Below are positions 33,831 to 43,084 of a DNA stretch of 64,000 nucleotides, in pieces (positions within the stretch are counted from its first letter, which is position 1; each line of letters starts with the position of its first letter). Made by a program: the position numbers and the translations under genes. The stretch is from Lysinibacillus sp. PLM2 (lineage in GTDB: Bacteria > Bacillota > Bacilli > Bacillales_A > Planococcaceae): the NCBI GenBank assembly GCA_023168345.1, contig AP025689.1:2602001-2666000 (forward strand), in the 5' to 3' direction. A model generated the notes under the pieces. The model was given only the letters and a program-made list of their open reading frames with translations, did no database searches and was not told where the DNA came from.

Positions 33831-34613
33831 TTAGTCTACCATGTGGTCAGATCCGAAGAAGTTACGGAACATTTGAACAGTAGTAGCACGGTTTAATGCA
33901 GCAATTGAAGTTGTTAATGGAATACCTTTTGGACATGCAGCAACACAGTTTTGAGAGTTACCACAGTTTGCAAGGCCACCATCACCCATGATCGCGTTTA
34001 AGCGTTCATCTTTAATCATTGCTCCAGTTGGGTGTGTATTGAATAAACGTACTTGTGAAAGTGGAGCTGGTCCGATGAATGAAGAGCTTTCAGACACGTT
34101 TGGACATGCTTCCATACATACACCACAAGTCATACATTTTGATAATTCGTAAGCCCATTGACGTTTGCGTTCTGGCATACGAGGTCCTTCACCTAAATCA
34201 TAAGTACCATCGATTGGAACCCAAGCTTTAACTTTTTTAAGTGCGTTAAACATACGACTACGGTCTACTTGTAAGTCACGAATAACTGGGAAAGTTTTCA
34301 TCGGTTCTAAACGAATAGGTTGATCTAATTGGTCAATCAATGTAGAACATGATTGACGAGGACGACCATTAATTACCATAGAACAAGCGCCACATACTTC
34401 TTCAAGACAGTTCATTTCCCATGTTACAGGAGATGTTTTTTGTCCATCAGTTGTCACAGGGTTTTGTTGAATGAACATTAATGCCGTAATAACGTTCATA
34501 CCTGGACGATAAGGAACCTCAAATTTCTCCCAACGAGTAGGGCCGTTTTCTGTATCTTGACGAAGGATTTCAAGTTTAACCGTTTTAACAGCATTAACCT
34601 GTTGAGTAGTCAT
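33831..34613 (-). CDS. sdhB: Succinate dehydrogenase iron-sulfur subunit
   Basis: A 260-residue subunit of respiratory complex II on the cytoplasmic side of the membrane. The [2Fe-2S] ligands are in CLEEVCGACSMVING with a later Cys in RQSCS. The [4Fe-4S] and [3Fe-4S] ligands are in CMTCGVCMEACPNV and CGNSQNCVAACPKG. It passes electrons from SdhA FAD to the heme and menaquinone in SdhC. It is the last gene of sdhCAB, 21 bp after sdhA, followed by a terminator. Confidence 0.97.
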   Translation of the reverse strand: MTTQQVNAVKTVKLEILRQDTENGPTRWEKFEVPYRPGMNVITALMFIQQNPVTTDGQKTSPVTWEMNCLEEVCGACSMVINGRPRQSCSTLIDQLDQPIRLEPMKTFPVIRDLQVDRSRMFNALKKVKAWVPIDGTYDLGEGPRMPERKRQWAYELSKCMTCGVCMEACPNVSESSSFIGPAPLSQVRLFNTHPTGAMIKDERLNAIMGDGGLANCGNSQNCVAACPKGIPLTTSIAALNRATTVQMFRNFFGSDHMVD

Positions 34614-34634
34614 CTTTAATGACCTCCTTTTTTA

Positions 34635-36380
34635 TTATGAAGAATAGTCACGTTTACGTGGCGGAATTAATGAAACGTCTACTTCTTGGTAGCTAATTAC
34701 AGGTTCACCAGTTTTTGGATCAAACTTCGCCATAGTTGTTTTTAAGAAGTTTTCATCATCACGTTCTGGGAAATCTGGTTTGTAATGAGCACCACGAGAT
34801 TCGTTTCTTAAAAGTGCACCTTTTGTCATAACTTTAGCTAGGTATAACATGTTCTTTAACTGACGCGTAAAGTGGGCACCTTGGTTACTCCATTTTTGCG
34901 TATCGTTAATGTTAATGTTTTCCCAACGTTGTTGTAGTTCAGTTAGTTTATCATAAGTTTTTTCAAGACGATCGTTATAACGAACAACAGTCATGTTGTC
35001 AGTCATTAATTCGCCAAGTTCTTTATGAAGCAAGTATGCGTTTTCATTGCCATCCATTTTAAGTATAGCTTCCCATTTCTCTTGTTCTTCTTGAACACGA
35101 GCATCATATAGAGATTGTGGAAGGTCTTCCGCATGCTTTTTCAAGCCTTTAATATATTTAACTGCATTTGGTCCAGCTACAGATCCACCGAAGATAGCAG
35201 ATAATAATGAGTTTGCACCAAGACGGTTAGCTCCGTGTTGAGAATAATCACATTCTCCTGCTGCAAATAGACCAGGAATTTCTGTCATTTGATCATAGTC
35301 AACCCATAGACCACCCATTGAATAGTGAACAGCTGGGAAGATTTTCATTGGTAATTTACGTGGATCATCACCTACGAATTTTTCGTAAATTTCGATAATA
35401 CCACCAAGCTTAACATCTAATTCATGTGGATCTTTATGAGAAAGATCTAGGAATACAACGTTTTCGCCGTTAACACCTAATTTTTGGTTAACACATACAT
35501 CGAAGATTTCACGAGTCGCGATATCACGAGGTACTAAGTTACCGTAAGCTGGATATTTTTCTTCTAAGAAGTACCAAGGCTTACCATCTTTATATGTCCA
35601 AATACGACCACCTTCACCACGAGCTGATTCAGACATTAAACGGTTTTTGTCATCACCAGGAATCGCAGTTGGGTGAATTTGGATGAATTCACCGTTCGCA
35701 TATGAAGCACCTTGTTGATAAACAATTGATGCTGCAGAACCAGTGTTAATTACTGAGTTCGTTGTTTTACCGAAGATAATACCAGGACCACCAGTTGCCA
35801 TAATTACAGCATCTGAACGGAATGAACGGATTTCTTCAGAACGCATATCTTGAGCTACGATACCACGGCATGTTCCTTCATCATCAAGAACAACACCAAG
35901 GAATTCCCAGTGCTCATATTTCGTTACTAATCCAGCTACTTCATGACGACGAACTTGTTCATCTAAAGCATAAAGTAACTGTTGACCTGTAGTCGCACCA
36001 GAGAATGCTGTACGGTGATGAAGTGTCCCACCGAAGCGACGGAAGTCAAGTAAACCTTCTGGAGTACGGTTGAACATAACCCCCATACGGTCGAATAAGT
36101 GAATGATACCAGGTGCAGCATCACACATTGCTTTAACTGGTGGTTGGTTTGCTAAGAAGTCCCCACCGTAAACTGTATCATCAAAGTGGATCCAAGGAGA
36201 ATCCCCTTCACCTTTTGTATTAACTGCTCCATTAATTCCGCCTTGAGCACAAACAGAGTGTGAACGTTTAACGGGAACTAATGAGAATAATTCTACTTCA
36301 GTACCTTCTTCGGCAGCCTTTACAGTAGCCATTAAGCCGGCTAAACCGCCACCTACGACGATTACTTTACTTTTCGCCAT
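34635..36380 (-). CDS. sdhA: Succinate dehydrogenase flavoprotein subunit
   Basis: A 581-residue flavoprotein. The N-terminal dinucleotide fold VVGGGLAGLMATVKAAEEG is followed by RSHSVCAQGGING, which carries the His that binds FAD covalently. HPTAIPGDD, the capping domain with the arginine in SESARGEGGR, and the later HYSMGGLWVD are substrate-site signatures. It oxidises succinate to fumarate in the TCA cycle. It lies between sdhC and sdhB in the operon. Confidence 0.97.
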   Translation of the reverse strand: MAKSKVIVVGGGLAGLMATVKAAEEGTEVELFSLVPVKRSHSVCAQGGINGAVNTKGEGDSPWIHFDDTVYGGDFLANQPPVKAMCDAAPGIIHLFDRMGVMFNRTPEGLLDFRRFGGTLHHRTAFSGATTGQQLLYALDEQVRRHEVAGLVTKYEHWEFLGVVLDDEGTCRGIVAQDMRSEEIRSFRSDAVIMATGGPGIIFGKTTNSVINTGSAASIVYQQGASYANGEFIQIHPTAIPGDDKNRLMSESARGEGGRIWTYKDGKPWYFLEEKYPAYGNLVPRDIATREIFDVCVNQKLGVNGENVVFLDLSHKDPHELDVKLGGIIEIYEKFVGDDPRKLPMKIFPAVHYSMGGLWVDYDQMTEIPGLFAAGECDYSQHGANRLGANSLLSAIFGGSVAGPNAVKYIKGLKKHAEDLPQSLYDARVQEEQEKWEAILKMDGNENAYLLHKELGELMTDNMTVVRYNDRLEKTYDKLTELQQRWENININDTQKWSNQGAHFTRQLKNMLYLAKVMTKGALLRNESRGAHYKPDFPERDDENFLKTTMAKFDPKTGEPVISYQEVDVSLIPPRKRDYSS

Positions 36381-36431
36381 GATTATTCCTCACTCCTCAT
36401 AATTTAACTATTGGATGTACTACCAAACTAC

Positions 36432-37040
36432 TTACACGAATGCGAGAATTGCAGCCACAAAACCGATGCTGAATACTACAAAAAATGCCATTGTGATATA
36501 AGAAGCAACTTTTTGTGATTTAGGTGATTGTGTAATACCCCAGCTAACTAGGAATGACCAGATACCATTAGATAAGTGGAATGTTGCAGCAAGGATACCA
36601 ACAATATAAAACGCTAACATCCAAGGGTTTGCAACGATACCAGCCATCATATCGTAGTTAACTTCAGCACCAAGCGCTTTTTGAATACGAGTTTGGAAAA
36701 TATGCCATGCAATAAATACAACAAGGAAAATCCCTGTAAAACGTTGTAATACAAACATCCAGTTATGGAATGTACCAAAGCGTTTTACATTATTTGTTGC
36801 TGTAAAGGCGATATACACACCGTATAAACCGTGGAATAATAATGGTATGTAAATAACTACCCACTCAACAATAATCAGGAAAGGAACATACTCCATCATT
36901 CCTGCAGCGGCATTATAAGCTTCTGCTCCTTGTGTTGCAGTAAAGTTGATGGTAAAGTGCACCAGTAAAAACAAACCTACTGGAATAATCCCTAATAGAG
37001 AATGTAAGCGGCGCCAATAAAACTCATGATTCTTCGACAA
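36432..37040 (-). CDS. sdhC: Succinate dehydrogenase cytochrome b558 subunit
   Basis: A 202-residue membrane anchor with five hydrophobic helices, opening SKNHEFYWRRLHSLLGIIPVG as in B. subtilis SdhC (same length). Heme-ligand histidines are in LLVHFTINF, FHGLYGVYIAF, AWHIFQTRI and FHLSNGIWSF. The TTG at 37040 is the start, because GGGGGG precedes it by eight bases and the length then matches. It anchors SdhAB and reduces menaquinone. First gene of the operon behind a strong promoter. Confidence 0.95.
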   Translation of the reverse strand: MSKNHEFYWRRLHSLLGIIPVGLFLLVHFTINFTATQGAEAYNAAAGMMEYVPFLIIVEWVVIYIPLLFHGLYGVYIAFTATNNVKRFGTFHNWMFVLQRFTGIFLVVFIAWHIFQTRIQKALGAEVNYDMMAGIVANPWMLAFYIVGILAATFHLSNGIWSFLVSWGITQSPKSQKVASYITMAFFVVFSIGFVAAILAFV

Positions 37041-37159
37041 GATTATTACCCCCCTTAAAAAGTACATTAAATTATGCACTCAATATCTTCACGATAGATA
37101 TTTTAAACGTTCAAACATTGACTGCATATTTCATCATGGTACAATATTATGACATGTCC

Positions 37160-37188
37160 ATTGTACTCTCATCGAGAAGGAGCGTCAA
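37160..37188 (-). promoter_or_regulatory. Sigma-A promoter of sdhCAB
   Basis: On the minus strand TTGACG (37188-37183) and TACAAT (37165-37160) are separated by 17 bp, close to consensus and about 120 bp upstream of sdhC. It leaves a long 5' leader. Confidence 0.75.
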
Positions 37189-37297
37189 GCTGACTTCCAA
37201 TTTTTTATACATACTTTAAAAAATATTTTCCTATAGCAAAAACGATTAATAAGTGCTTTTAAATTATTTTTATTTTTAATAGAAAGAGGGAGCAAAA

Positions 37298-37714
37298 ATG
37301 ACTTCTCAAAACAAAATGATTCCTGCTTTTGGATATGAAATTTTAAGAGATCATGTACTTTCATCCATTTTAGGAAAACACGAAGAAGATGTACTCTATT
37401 GGGTAGGAAAAGATCTAGCTCGTAAATTTCCCTGTGGAGACATTCAGTTGATTACTGCATTTTTTCAAGATGCAGGATGGGGCTTACTAACCATAGAAAA
37501 GGAATCAAAGGATGGATATATTTTTCATTTAACAAACGATCCTGAACTATTAAATATTAAAAATCGGACTTTTCGATTAGAAGCGGGATTTATCGCGGAA
37601 CAGATTCAATCTTTCAAAGGATTTTTAACAGAATGCTATGATGAGAAAAAAGAAAAGCAAAACATGGTCCTTTTCACTGTCAAAACAGATTTGAAAGAAA
37701 AAATTGAAAAGTAA
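37298..37714 (+). CDS. yslB: YslB family protein (DUF2507)
   Basis: A 138-residue protein with FGYEILRDHVLSSILGKHEEDVLYWVGKDLARKFP, typical of DUF2507, whose fold resembles V4R-type small-molecule-binding domains. Divergent from sdhC and convergent with lysC, as in B. subtilis. GAGGGAG before the ATG supports the start. Its role is undefined. Confidence 0.88.
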   Translation: MTSQNKMIPAFGYEILRDHVLSSILGKHEEDVLYWVGKDLARKFPCGDIQLITAFFQDAGWGLLTIEKESKDGYIFHLTNDPELLNIKNRTFRLEAGFIAEQIQSFKGFLTECYDEKKEKQNMVLFTVKTDLKEKIEK

Positions 37715-37722
37715 ACATAAGA

Positions 37723-37754
37723 GGAGCAACTAACAATTCGTTTTTAGTTGCTCC
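37723..37754. terminator. Bidirectional terminator between yslB and lysC
   Basis: A perfect 11-bp stem GGAGCAACTAA (37723-37733) with TTAGTTGCTCC (37744-37754), between the convergent genes. Confidence 0.85.
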
Positions 37755-37760
37755 TTTCTA

Positions 37761-38984
37761 TTAAACTAATTCCTCAACTAAATTAAATTCGTCATGCAAT
37801 GCGTTCGCTGCACGCACCATATCGTCCTGTGGCACAACTACTGACACTTTTATTTCCGAGGTACTAACCATTTTCACTTCAATGTTTTCTTTTCTTAATC
37901 GATCAAACATTCGAGCTGCTACTCCAGGATTTGAAACCATACCAGAACCAACAATTGAAACTTTCGATAAACCTACTTCAAAATCTGCAAAAGCAAACCC
38001 TAAAGACGATTTATTAGTTTCCAGTACTTTAATCGCTTCTGCAAACAGTTCCTTTTCAATTGAGAACGATACTGTTGGTCTCACACCATCAATAACGGCT
38101 TGTACAATGATATCGACATTGATTCGATGTTCAGCTAATGTTGTAAATAAATTAGCTAATGAAGCTTGTTCATAAGATTCATATCCTACTGTTAATCGTA
38201 TGATATCTGTTTCATAAGCAACTCCACGAACAATTAAATTTCTTTCCATTTCAATCTCCCCTTTTATCATTGTACCCGGCACATTCTCAGTACTTGAACA
38301 AACGTTTAATGGCAAATTATATTTTTTTGCTAATTCCACTGCTCGTGGGTGAACTACTTTTGACCCTAGATGCGAAAGCTCAAGCATTTCATCATAAGTG
38401 ATTTGCTTTAATTTTCTTGCATCTTTTACAACAGCAGGGTCTGCAGTGAACAAGCCTATTGAATTTGTATAAATATCAACACGTTCAGCATCAATAGCTA
38501 CGGCAATAGCAACAGCGCTCGTTTCTGGACCTCCATCTCCTAAAAGTGTGATGTTGTTATCCTCACTTTTCCCTTGCCCACCGGCGATAATTGTAATTTC
38601 ATCCTTTTCCAAATGTTGGACTATATGGTCCGATTGAATGGAATCAATCAAAATAGCTCGTTTAGATGCCACTGTTTCAATACCAGCTTGCCATCCTGTT
38701 AAAGAAATTGCTTTTAATCCTTGTTGATTGATTGCAATCGAAAGTAAAGCACTAGCAACTTGTGTGTTTGTTGATTGTATAACGTCCATTTCACGGTTTG
38801 AAGGATTTTTAGAAAGTGCATAGGCAAATTGGTTTAACTGTTCATCTATTAATTGCATAGACGGGACGACGACAACAACATTCGATCCTCGTTTTTTTTC
38901 TTCAATAATTTTTTTCGCAACATTTTCAATTTTATCTGGTGAAGTAAGTGTTTGCTCGTCTAACTTTATGACAATATTGGCCAT
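37761..38984 (-). CDS. lysC: Aspartate kinase (lysine-regulated class)
   Basis: A 407-residue aspartokinase, the first enzyme of the Lys/Thr/Met/diaminopimelate pathway. The kinase domain has TITLLGDGGPETSAVAIAVA-type substrate and ATP elements and the family block DPAVVKDARKLKQITYDEM. Two ACT domains follow from about residue 265 (VGYESYEQASLANLFTTLAE; VSIVGSGMVSNPGVAARMF). The ATG at 38984 follows GAGGGGG. A frame extending to 39095 only runs through the riboswitch terminator. The N-terminus is odd: it reads ANIVIKLDEQTLTS rather than the usual 'vqKFGGTSv', so the canonical Lys-Phe-Gly-Gly-Thr-Ser motif is missing. Expression is probably controlled by the upstream lysine riboswitch. Confidence 0.88.
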   Translation of the reverse strand: MANIVIKLDEQTLTSPDKIENVAKKIIEEKKRGSNVVVVVPSMQLIDEQLNQFAYALSKNPSNREMDVIQSTNTQVASALLSIAINQQGLKAISLTGWQAGIETVASKRAILIDSIQSDHIVQHLEKDEITIIAGGQGKSEDNNITLLGDGGPETSAVAIAVAIDAERVDIYTNSIGLFTADPAVVKDARKLKQITYDEMLELSHLGSKVVHPRAVELAKKYNLPLNVCSSTENVPGTMIKGEIEMERNLIVRGVAYETDIIRLTVGYESYEQASLANLFTTLAEHRINVDIIVQAVIDGVRPTVSFSIEKELFAEAIKVLETNKSSLGFAFADFEVGLSKVSIVGSGMVSNPGVAARMFDRLRKENIEVKMVSTSEIKVSVVVPQDDMVRAANALHDEFNLVEELV

Positions 38985-39030
38985 TGGTGTTCCCCCTCTA
39001 TCTCTAACAAGTGTAAGACTAAATCTTCGA

Positions 39031-39070
39031 AAAAAGGCAGCGTTTCGACGAAATTCGTGAAAGGCTGCCT
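39031..39070 (-). terminator. Riboswitch-controlled terminator upstream of lysC
   Basis: On the minus strand GGCAGCC pairs with the GCTGCC that precedes TTTTTT, just upstream of the lysC ribosome site and downstream of the lysine aptamer. This is the expression platform. Confidence 0.88.
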
Positions 39071-39102
39071 CAATGAATATACCTAATAAGGTCATATTTT
39101 TA

Positions 39103-39275
39103 ATGAGATAGCGCTCCAGATTCTAATTGACTCTGACAATGTTACATCTATTAAATGCAACACCAGCACATAAATTGGAACAATCAATTTACTGCTTCGG
39201 CAAGCTCCCCTTTCACTTGCATTCTTAGGAATTGTTCTCCTCCTGCTAGCTACTTTTGAATCTTGCACCTCTATC
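39103..39275 (-). ncRNA. Lysine riboswitch (L box)
   Basis: Minus-strand sequence shows the conserved L-box blocks in order: GAGGTGCAAGATTCAAAAGT, AAGGGGAGCTTGCCGAAG, GCTGGTGTTGCAT...ATGTAACATTGTCA, and CTGGAGCGCTATCTC. These match the five-helix aptamer of lysine riboswitches. It lies directly upstream of an intrinsic terminator and lysC. Lysine binding is expected to favour termination and repress aspartokinase. Confidence 0.93.
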
Positions 39276-39315
39276 TATACACAATATCCATATTTTGTTT
39301 TACATTATCATACAA

Positions 39316-41106
39316 TTATTCTGTTGGCAATGTATCTTTGCGGAAATAATCATGAATCGTTTCTGCTAACTTTCTTGGAATTTTAGCTTCTATTAATTGT
39401 TCTATCGTTGCTTCACGAATTTTCTTAACTGAACCAAACTGTTTCAATAACTGTTGCTTTCTTTTCGGTCCGATTCCTTCGATTTCATCTAATACTGATT
39501 GGATCGAATGGGTTCCGTGTTGTTGACGTAAAAATGTAATAGCAAATCGGTGTACTTCATCTTGAATACGCTGAAGCAAATAAAAACCGTCACTTGTTCG
39601 TTTCATTTCCACAGGAGTAGGTGGTTCACCGAATAATAATTGAGATGTATTATGCTTTTCGTCTTTTGCTAATCCTGCAATAGGGATAAACAATCCGAGT
39701 TCATCCTCTATTACCTCACGTGCAACCTCCATTTGTCCCTTCCCACCATCAATAATAATTAAATCAGGTAAAGGTAGATTTTCTTTTAAAACACGAGTAT
39801 ATCTTCTACGAATAACTTCCTGCATTGCTCCGTAATCATCGTGGGCAGCTGCTTCCCTTAATTTATATTTTCGATATTCTTTTTTAGCTGGTTTGCCATC
39901 AATAAATACAACCATCGCTGAAACAGCATCTGCTCCATGCATATGACTGTTATCAAAGGCTTCGATTCTTAGTGGTGGTTCAATATTCATTGCATCACCT
40001 AACTCTTCACATGCACCAACTGTTCTTTCCTCTTGTCGTTCCATTAGCTGGAATTTTTCACGAATACCGATTTTGGCATTTTTCATAGCTAAATCCACTA
40101 ACTCTTTTTTCGATCCGCGCTTTGGGATAATTACTTTCACTTCTAGTAGCTTTTCAAGTAAGGATTTCTCGATGTTATTTGGTATAAAGATTTCCCTAGG
40201 CTTTATATGTTCTGAAATATCATAGAAACGTCCGATGAATGTAAGAAACTCTTCTTCAGGATCTCGGTAAATCGGAAATATGGATACATCGCGTTCAATT
40301 AATTTTCCTTGGCGCACGAAAAATACTTGCACACACATCCAGCCTTTTTCCACAGCATAACCAAATACATCACGATCCGACATATCTCCAGAAACCATTT
40401 TTTGCTTTTGCATCACTGTTTCAATATGTTGAATTTGATCTCTGAATTCCTTTGCCCGTTCAAATTCCAGCTTTTCAGCAGCCTCTAACATTTTCTTTTC
40501 GATATTTTCCTTTACTTCCTCATAACCACCTTGCAGGAATTTTGAAATCTCCTCAGTCATTTCATCAAAAACCTTCGGATCGATTTCCTTAACACACGGC
40601 GCTAAACATTGTCCTAGGTGGTAGTACAAACAAACCCTATCAGGTAATCGATTACATTTACGATAAGGGTAAATTCGGTTAAGCAGCCTTCTTGTTTCAC
40701 TTGCTGCGCCTGCATTCGGGTAAGGGCCAAAATATTTTGCTTTATCTTTCTTTACTTTTCTTGTTGTGAGTATACGCGGGTACTTCTCATTTGTAATTTT
40801 TATGTAAGGGTACGTTTTATCGTCCGTTAACATAATGTTATATTTCGGGTCGTGTTTCTTAATTAAATTTAGCTCTAATATTAAAGCTTCTAAATCGCTT
40901 GATGTGACGATATATTCAAAATCTTCAATTTCACTGACCAATCGCTGTGTTTTTCCGTCATGACTTCCAGTGAAATAAGACCGGACACGATTCTTTAAAA
41001 TTTTTGCCTTCCCTACATAAATAATAGTGCCTTGTCGATCTTTCATTAAATAACAGCCTGGTTCATCCGGCAGAATCGCCAATTTATTTTGAATGTTTTC
41101 ATTCAT
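39316..41106 (-). CDS. uvrC: Excinuclease ABC subunit C
   Basis: A 596-residue nucleotide-excision-repair nuclease. Domains in order: N-terminal GIY-YIG nuclease ([21 protein letters not shown]), cysteine motif [15 protein letters not shown] (UvrB-binding) motif around [17 protein letters not shown], RNase H-like C-terminal nuclease ([33 protein letters not shown]), and C-terminal helix-hairpin-helix ([18 protein letters not shown]). The ATG at 41106 follows AGGTGA by five bases. It makes the incisions either side of UvrAB-marked damage. Confidence 0.97.
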   Translation of the reverse strand: MNENIQNKLAILPDEPGCYLMKDRQGTIIYVGKAKILKNRVRSYFTGSHDGKTQRLVSEIEDFEYIVTSSDLEALILELNLIKKHDPKYNIMLTDDKTYPYIKITNEKYPRILTTRKVKKDKAKYFGPYPNAGAASETRRLLNRIYPYRKCNRLPDRVCLYYHLGQCLAPCVKEIDPKVFDEMTEEISKFLQGGYEEVKENIEKKMLEAAEKLEFERAKEFRDQIQHIETVMQKQKMVSGDMSDRDVFGYAVEKGWMCVQVFFVRQGKLIERDVSIFPIYRDPEEEFLTFIGRFYDISEHIKPREIFIPNNIEKSLLEKLLEVKVIIPKRGSKKELVDLAMKNAKIGIREKFQLMERQEERTVGACEELGDAMNIEPPLRIEAFDNSHMHGADAVSAMVVFIDGKPAKKEYRKYKLREAAAHDDYGAMQEVIRRRYTRVLKENLPLPDLIIIDGGKGQMEVAREVIEDELGLFIPIAGLAKDEKHNTSQLLFGEPPTPVEMKRTSDGFYLLQRIQDEVHRFAITFLRQQHGTHSIQSVLDEIEGIGPKRKQQLLKQFGSVKKIREATIEQLIEAKIPRKLAETIHDYFRKDTLPTE

Positions 41107-41230
41107 ACATATCACCTATAGTTGGTTTTTTAATATTATACGGGGTTTTATGTAATGAATGCGAGGAAAAGAATTAGTTTTTGGGATGAGCTCGATTTCT
41201 ACAAGATTTAAATAAACAAATGGTATTGTT

Positions 41231-41662
41231 TAATAGACAAAGTTCTGAGGATAATAGACAAAACTAGGAGGATAATAGACAATTTAGCCCTTTTAATAGA
41301 CAACTCATGGCATTTAATAGACAAAGCAATATTTAGATAACTATTGGCTTTTATTAGACAATCCATTTCAGATAATAGACAATTTAACCCTTTTAATAGA
41401 CATCTCGTGGCATTTAATAGACAAAGCAATATTTAATAGACAACTATTGGCTTTTATTAGACAACTATTGGCTTTTATTAGACAATCCATTTCAGATAAT
41501 AGACAATTCATCCCCTTTAATAGACATCTCGTGGCATTTAATAGACATAGCAATATTTAATAGACAACTATTGGCTTTTATTAGACATTCCATTGCAGAT
41601 AATAGACAAAGCTAGGCCGATAATAGACAATTTAGCTCTTTTAATAGACAGACTAGGAGAAT
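41231..41662. repeat. Non-coding array of 21 repeats on a 21-bp period (core TAATAGACA)
   Basis: Core TAATAGACA or TATTAGACA starts at 41231, 41252, 41273, 41294, 41315, (41334, degenerate), 41352, 41373, 41394, 41415, 41434, 41455, 41476, 41497, 41518, 41539, 41558, 41579, 41600, 41621 and 41642. Spacing is 21 bp except after the units with spacer AGCAATATT, which are 19 bp. The 11-bp spacers are themselves of a few types that recur in the same order (ATTTAxCCCTTT, xCTCxTGGCATT, AAGCAATATT, ACTATTGGCTTT, ATCCATTTCAGA), giving a higher-order repeat of 100-124 bp. Located between uvrC and a dehydrogenase gene. Minus-strand frames through it encode CLL heptads but lack starts and break at the 19-bp units, so it is judged non-coding. 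Confidence 0.95.
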
Positions 41663-41813
41663 CCCTTTATTTTTGAAAAAAATATACCTGATAAAAATCA
41701 ATCCCCTTGTCCCTTCTCTAAAGAATGGTAAACTAATAGAGACGATGTCAGACAAAATAGAATATTCTGAAGTCAAGCTATATGACTGAATCATTAAAGA
41801 GAGGAGTTTAATA

Positions 41814-42776
41814 ATGAAACCAAAAGTAATTGTCTATAAAAAAGTAGATAAAAAGGTGTTAGATTATATTCAAGCAACATGTGATGTTGTAAGCTTCGAT
41901 GATCTAGATTCGACTAATTTCCCACAATTTCTTCAAGAGCTAAAGACTGTTGAAGGATTGCTAGGCTCCGTCTTAAAAGTAGATAAAGAATTATTAGACC
42001 ACGCGCCAAATTTAAAAATCGTTTGTAATACTTCTGTTGGCTACGACAATTTTGATATGGCAGAATTATCAGCCCGCGGTATTATGGCTACTAATACGCC
42101 TGAAGTTTTGAATGATACTGTGGCAGATACTATTTTTGGGTTACTATTGGCTACTGCAAGAAGGATTCCTGAACTAGATCAATTTGTGAAAAATGGCCAG
42201 TGGAAGTCCATGATTGGTGAGGATCTTTTTGGAGTAGACGTTCATCATAAAGTATTAGGGATTATTGGTATGGGCGGAATTGGAACAGCTATTGCAAAAA
42301 GAGCTCATCTAGGATTTGATATGAAAATCTTATATCATAATCGTTCGAGAAATGAAGAAGCTGAAAATAAATTTGGGGCAACTTACTGCTCGCTCGATGA
42401 ACTACTACAACAATCAGATTATGTTTGCTTAATGACACCATTAACGCCTGCTACTGAAAAGCTGATTGGTAAAAGAGAGTTTGAGTTAATGAAGAAAACT
42501 GCCATTTTTATAAATGGTTCAAGAGGAAAAACTGTTGATGAAGAAGCGTTAATTGACGCCTTGAACACAGGTGAAATTTTAGCTGCAGGATTGGACGTTT
42601 TTGTTGAAGAACCTGTACAACCAGATAATCCGCTACTCTCGATGGAAAATGTAGTGACCCTGCCTCATATCGGGTCAGCCACGTATGAAACTCGATTGAA
42701 GATGGCAATGCTTGGCGCAACTAATTTAGTCACTGGGCTACAAGGAAAAACTCCGCCGAATTTAATTAAATTTTAA
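41814..42776 (+). CDS. D-isomer-specific 2-hydroxyacid dehydrogenase (glyoxylate/hydroxypyruvate reductase-like)
   Basis: A 320-residue NAD(P)H-dependent reductase. The nucleotide-binding motif GMGGIG is at residues 152-157. The catalytic residues are Arg237 (GSRGKT), a Glu near 265-266 (FVEEP) and His285 (LPHIGS). It probably interconverts 2-keto and D-2-hydroxy acids such as glyoxylate or hydroxypyruvate. GAGAGGAG before the ATG sets the start. It is a single gene directly after the 21-bp repeat array, in a stretch that interrupts the uvrC-trxA order known from B. subtilis. Exact substrate not determinable. Confidence 0.88.
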   Translation: MKPKVIVYKKVDKKVLDYIQATCDVVSFDDLDSTNFPQFLQELKTVEGLLGSVLKVDKELLDHAPNLKIVCNTSVGYDNFDMAELSARGIMATNTPEVLNDTVADTIFGLLLATARRIPELDQFVKNGQWKSMIGEDLFGVDVHHKVLGIIGMGGIGTAIAKRAHLGFDMKILYHNRSRNEEAENKFGATYCSLDELLQQSDYVCLMTPLTPATEKLIGKREFELMKKTAIFINGSRGKTVDEEALIDALNTGEILAAGLDVFVEEPVQPDNPLLSMENVVTLPHIGSATYETRLKMAMLGATNLVTGLQGKTPPNLIKF

Positions 42777-43084
42777 ACGAAGCCGATAATGAGACAGTAT
42801 TTCTAGAAATCGAAGTAGTTCAACTCTTTTTCTAATTTTTGTTCATATGTTAAATTTTTTCTTCATTCATTCATCGACGTCTTTCCTTTTCGGTTTCTTG
42901 ATATTTGCAAACATACTATCCAATAATTTTTTTCGATGAAGCAATACTTCTGTCCTCGAATGAAGGTAGGCTAAGCTTGAGTATATAAAATTGCCCATTA
43001 CCAGTTAAAGTAATGGGCTTATTTCCATAGTCTTTTTTTCTTAAGTAAAGCTATGAACACTATGAATTAGTTTTCAATATTAAC
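42777..43084. other. Intergenic region between convergent dehydrogenase genes
   Basis: No gene seen. It holds the terminator at 42993-43018; the rest is AT-rich without clear structure. Confidence 0.6.
42993..43018. terminator. Bidirectional terminator
   Basis: A perfect 9-bp stem GCCCATTAC (42993-43001) with GTAATGGGC (43010-43018), with AT-rich runs on both sides, between convergent genes. Confidence 0.75.

Noticed and set aside
39000-39095. N-terminal extension of lysC
   Set aside because: It would translate through the riboswitch terminator hairpin, and a strong ribosome site sits before the ATG at 38984.
41208-41553. Minus-strand frames through the 21-bp array encoding repeated CLL-containing heptads
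   Set aside because: No ribosome site, frames break at the 19-bp units, and the repetition is explained by the DNA period; judged non-coding.
41231-41662. CRISPR array
   Set aside because: Core only 9-10 bp, spacers 11 bp and recurrent rather than unique, no cas genes in the window.
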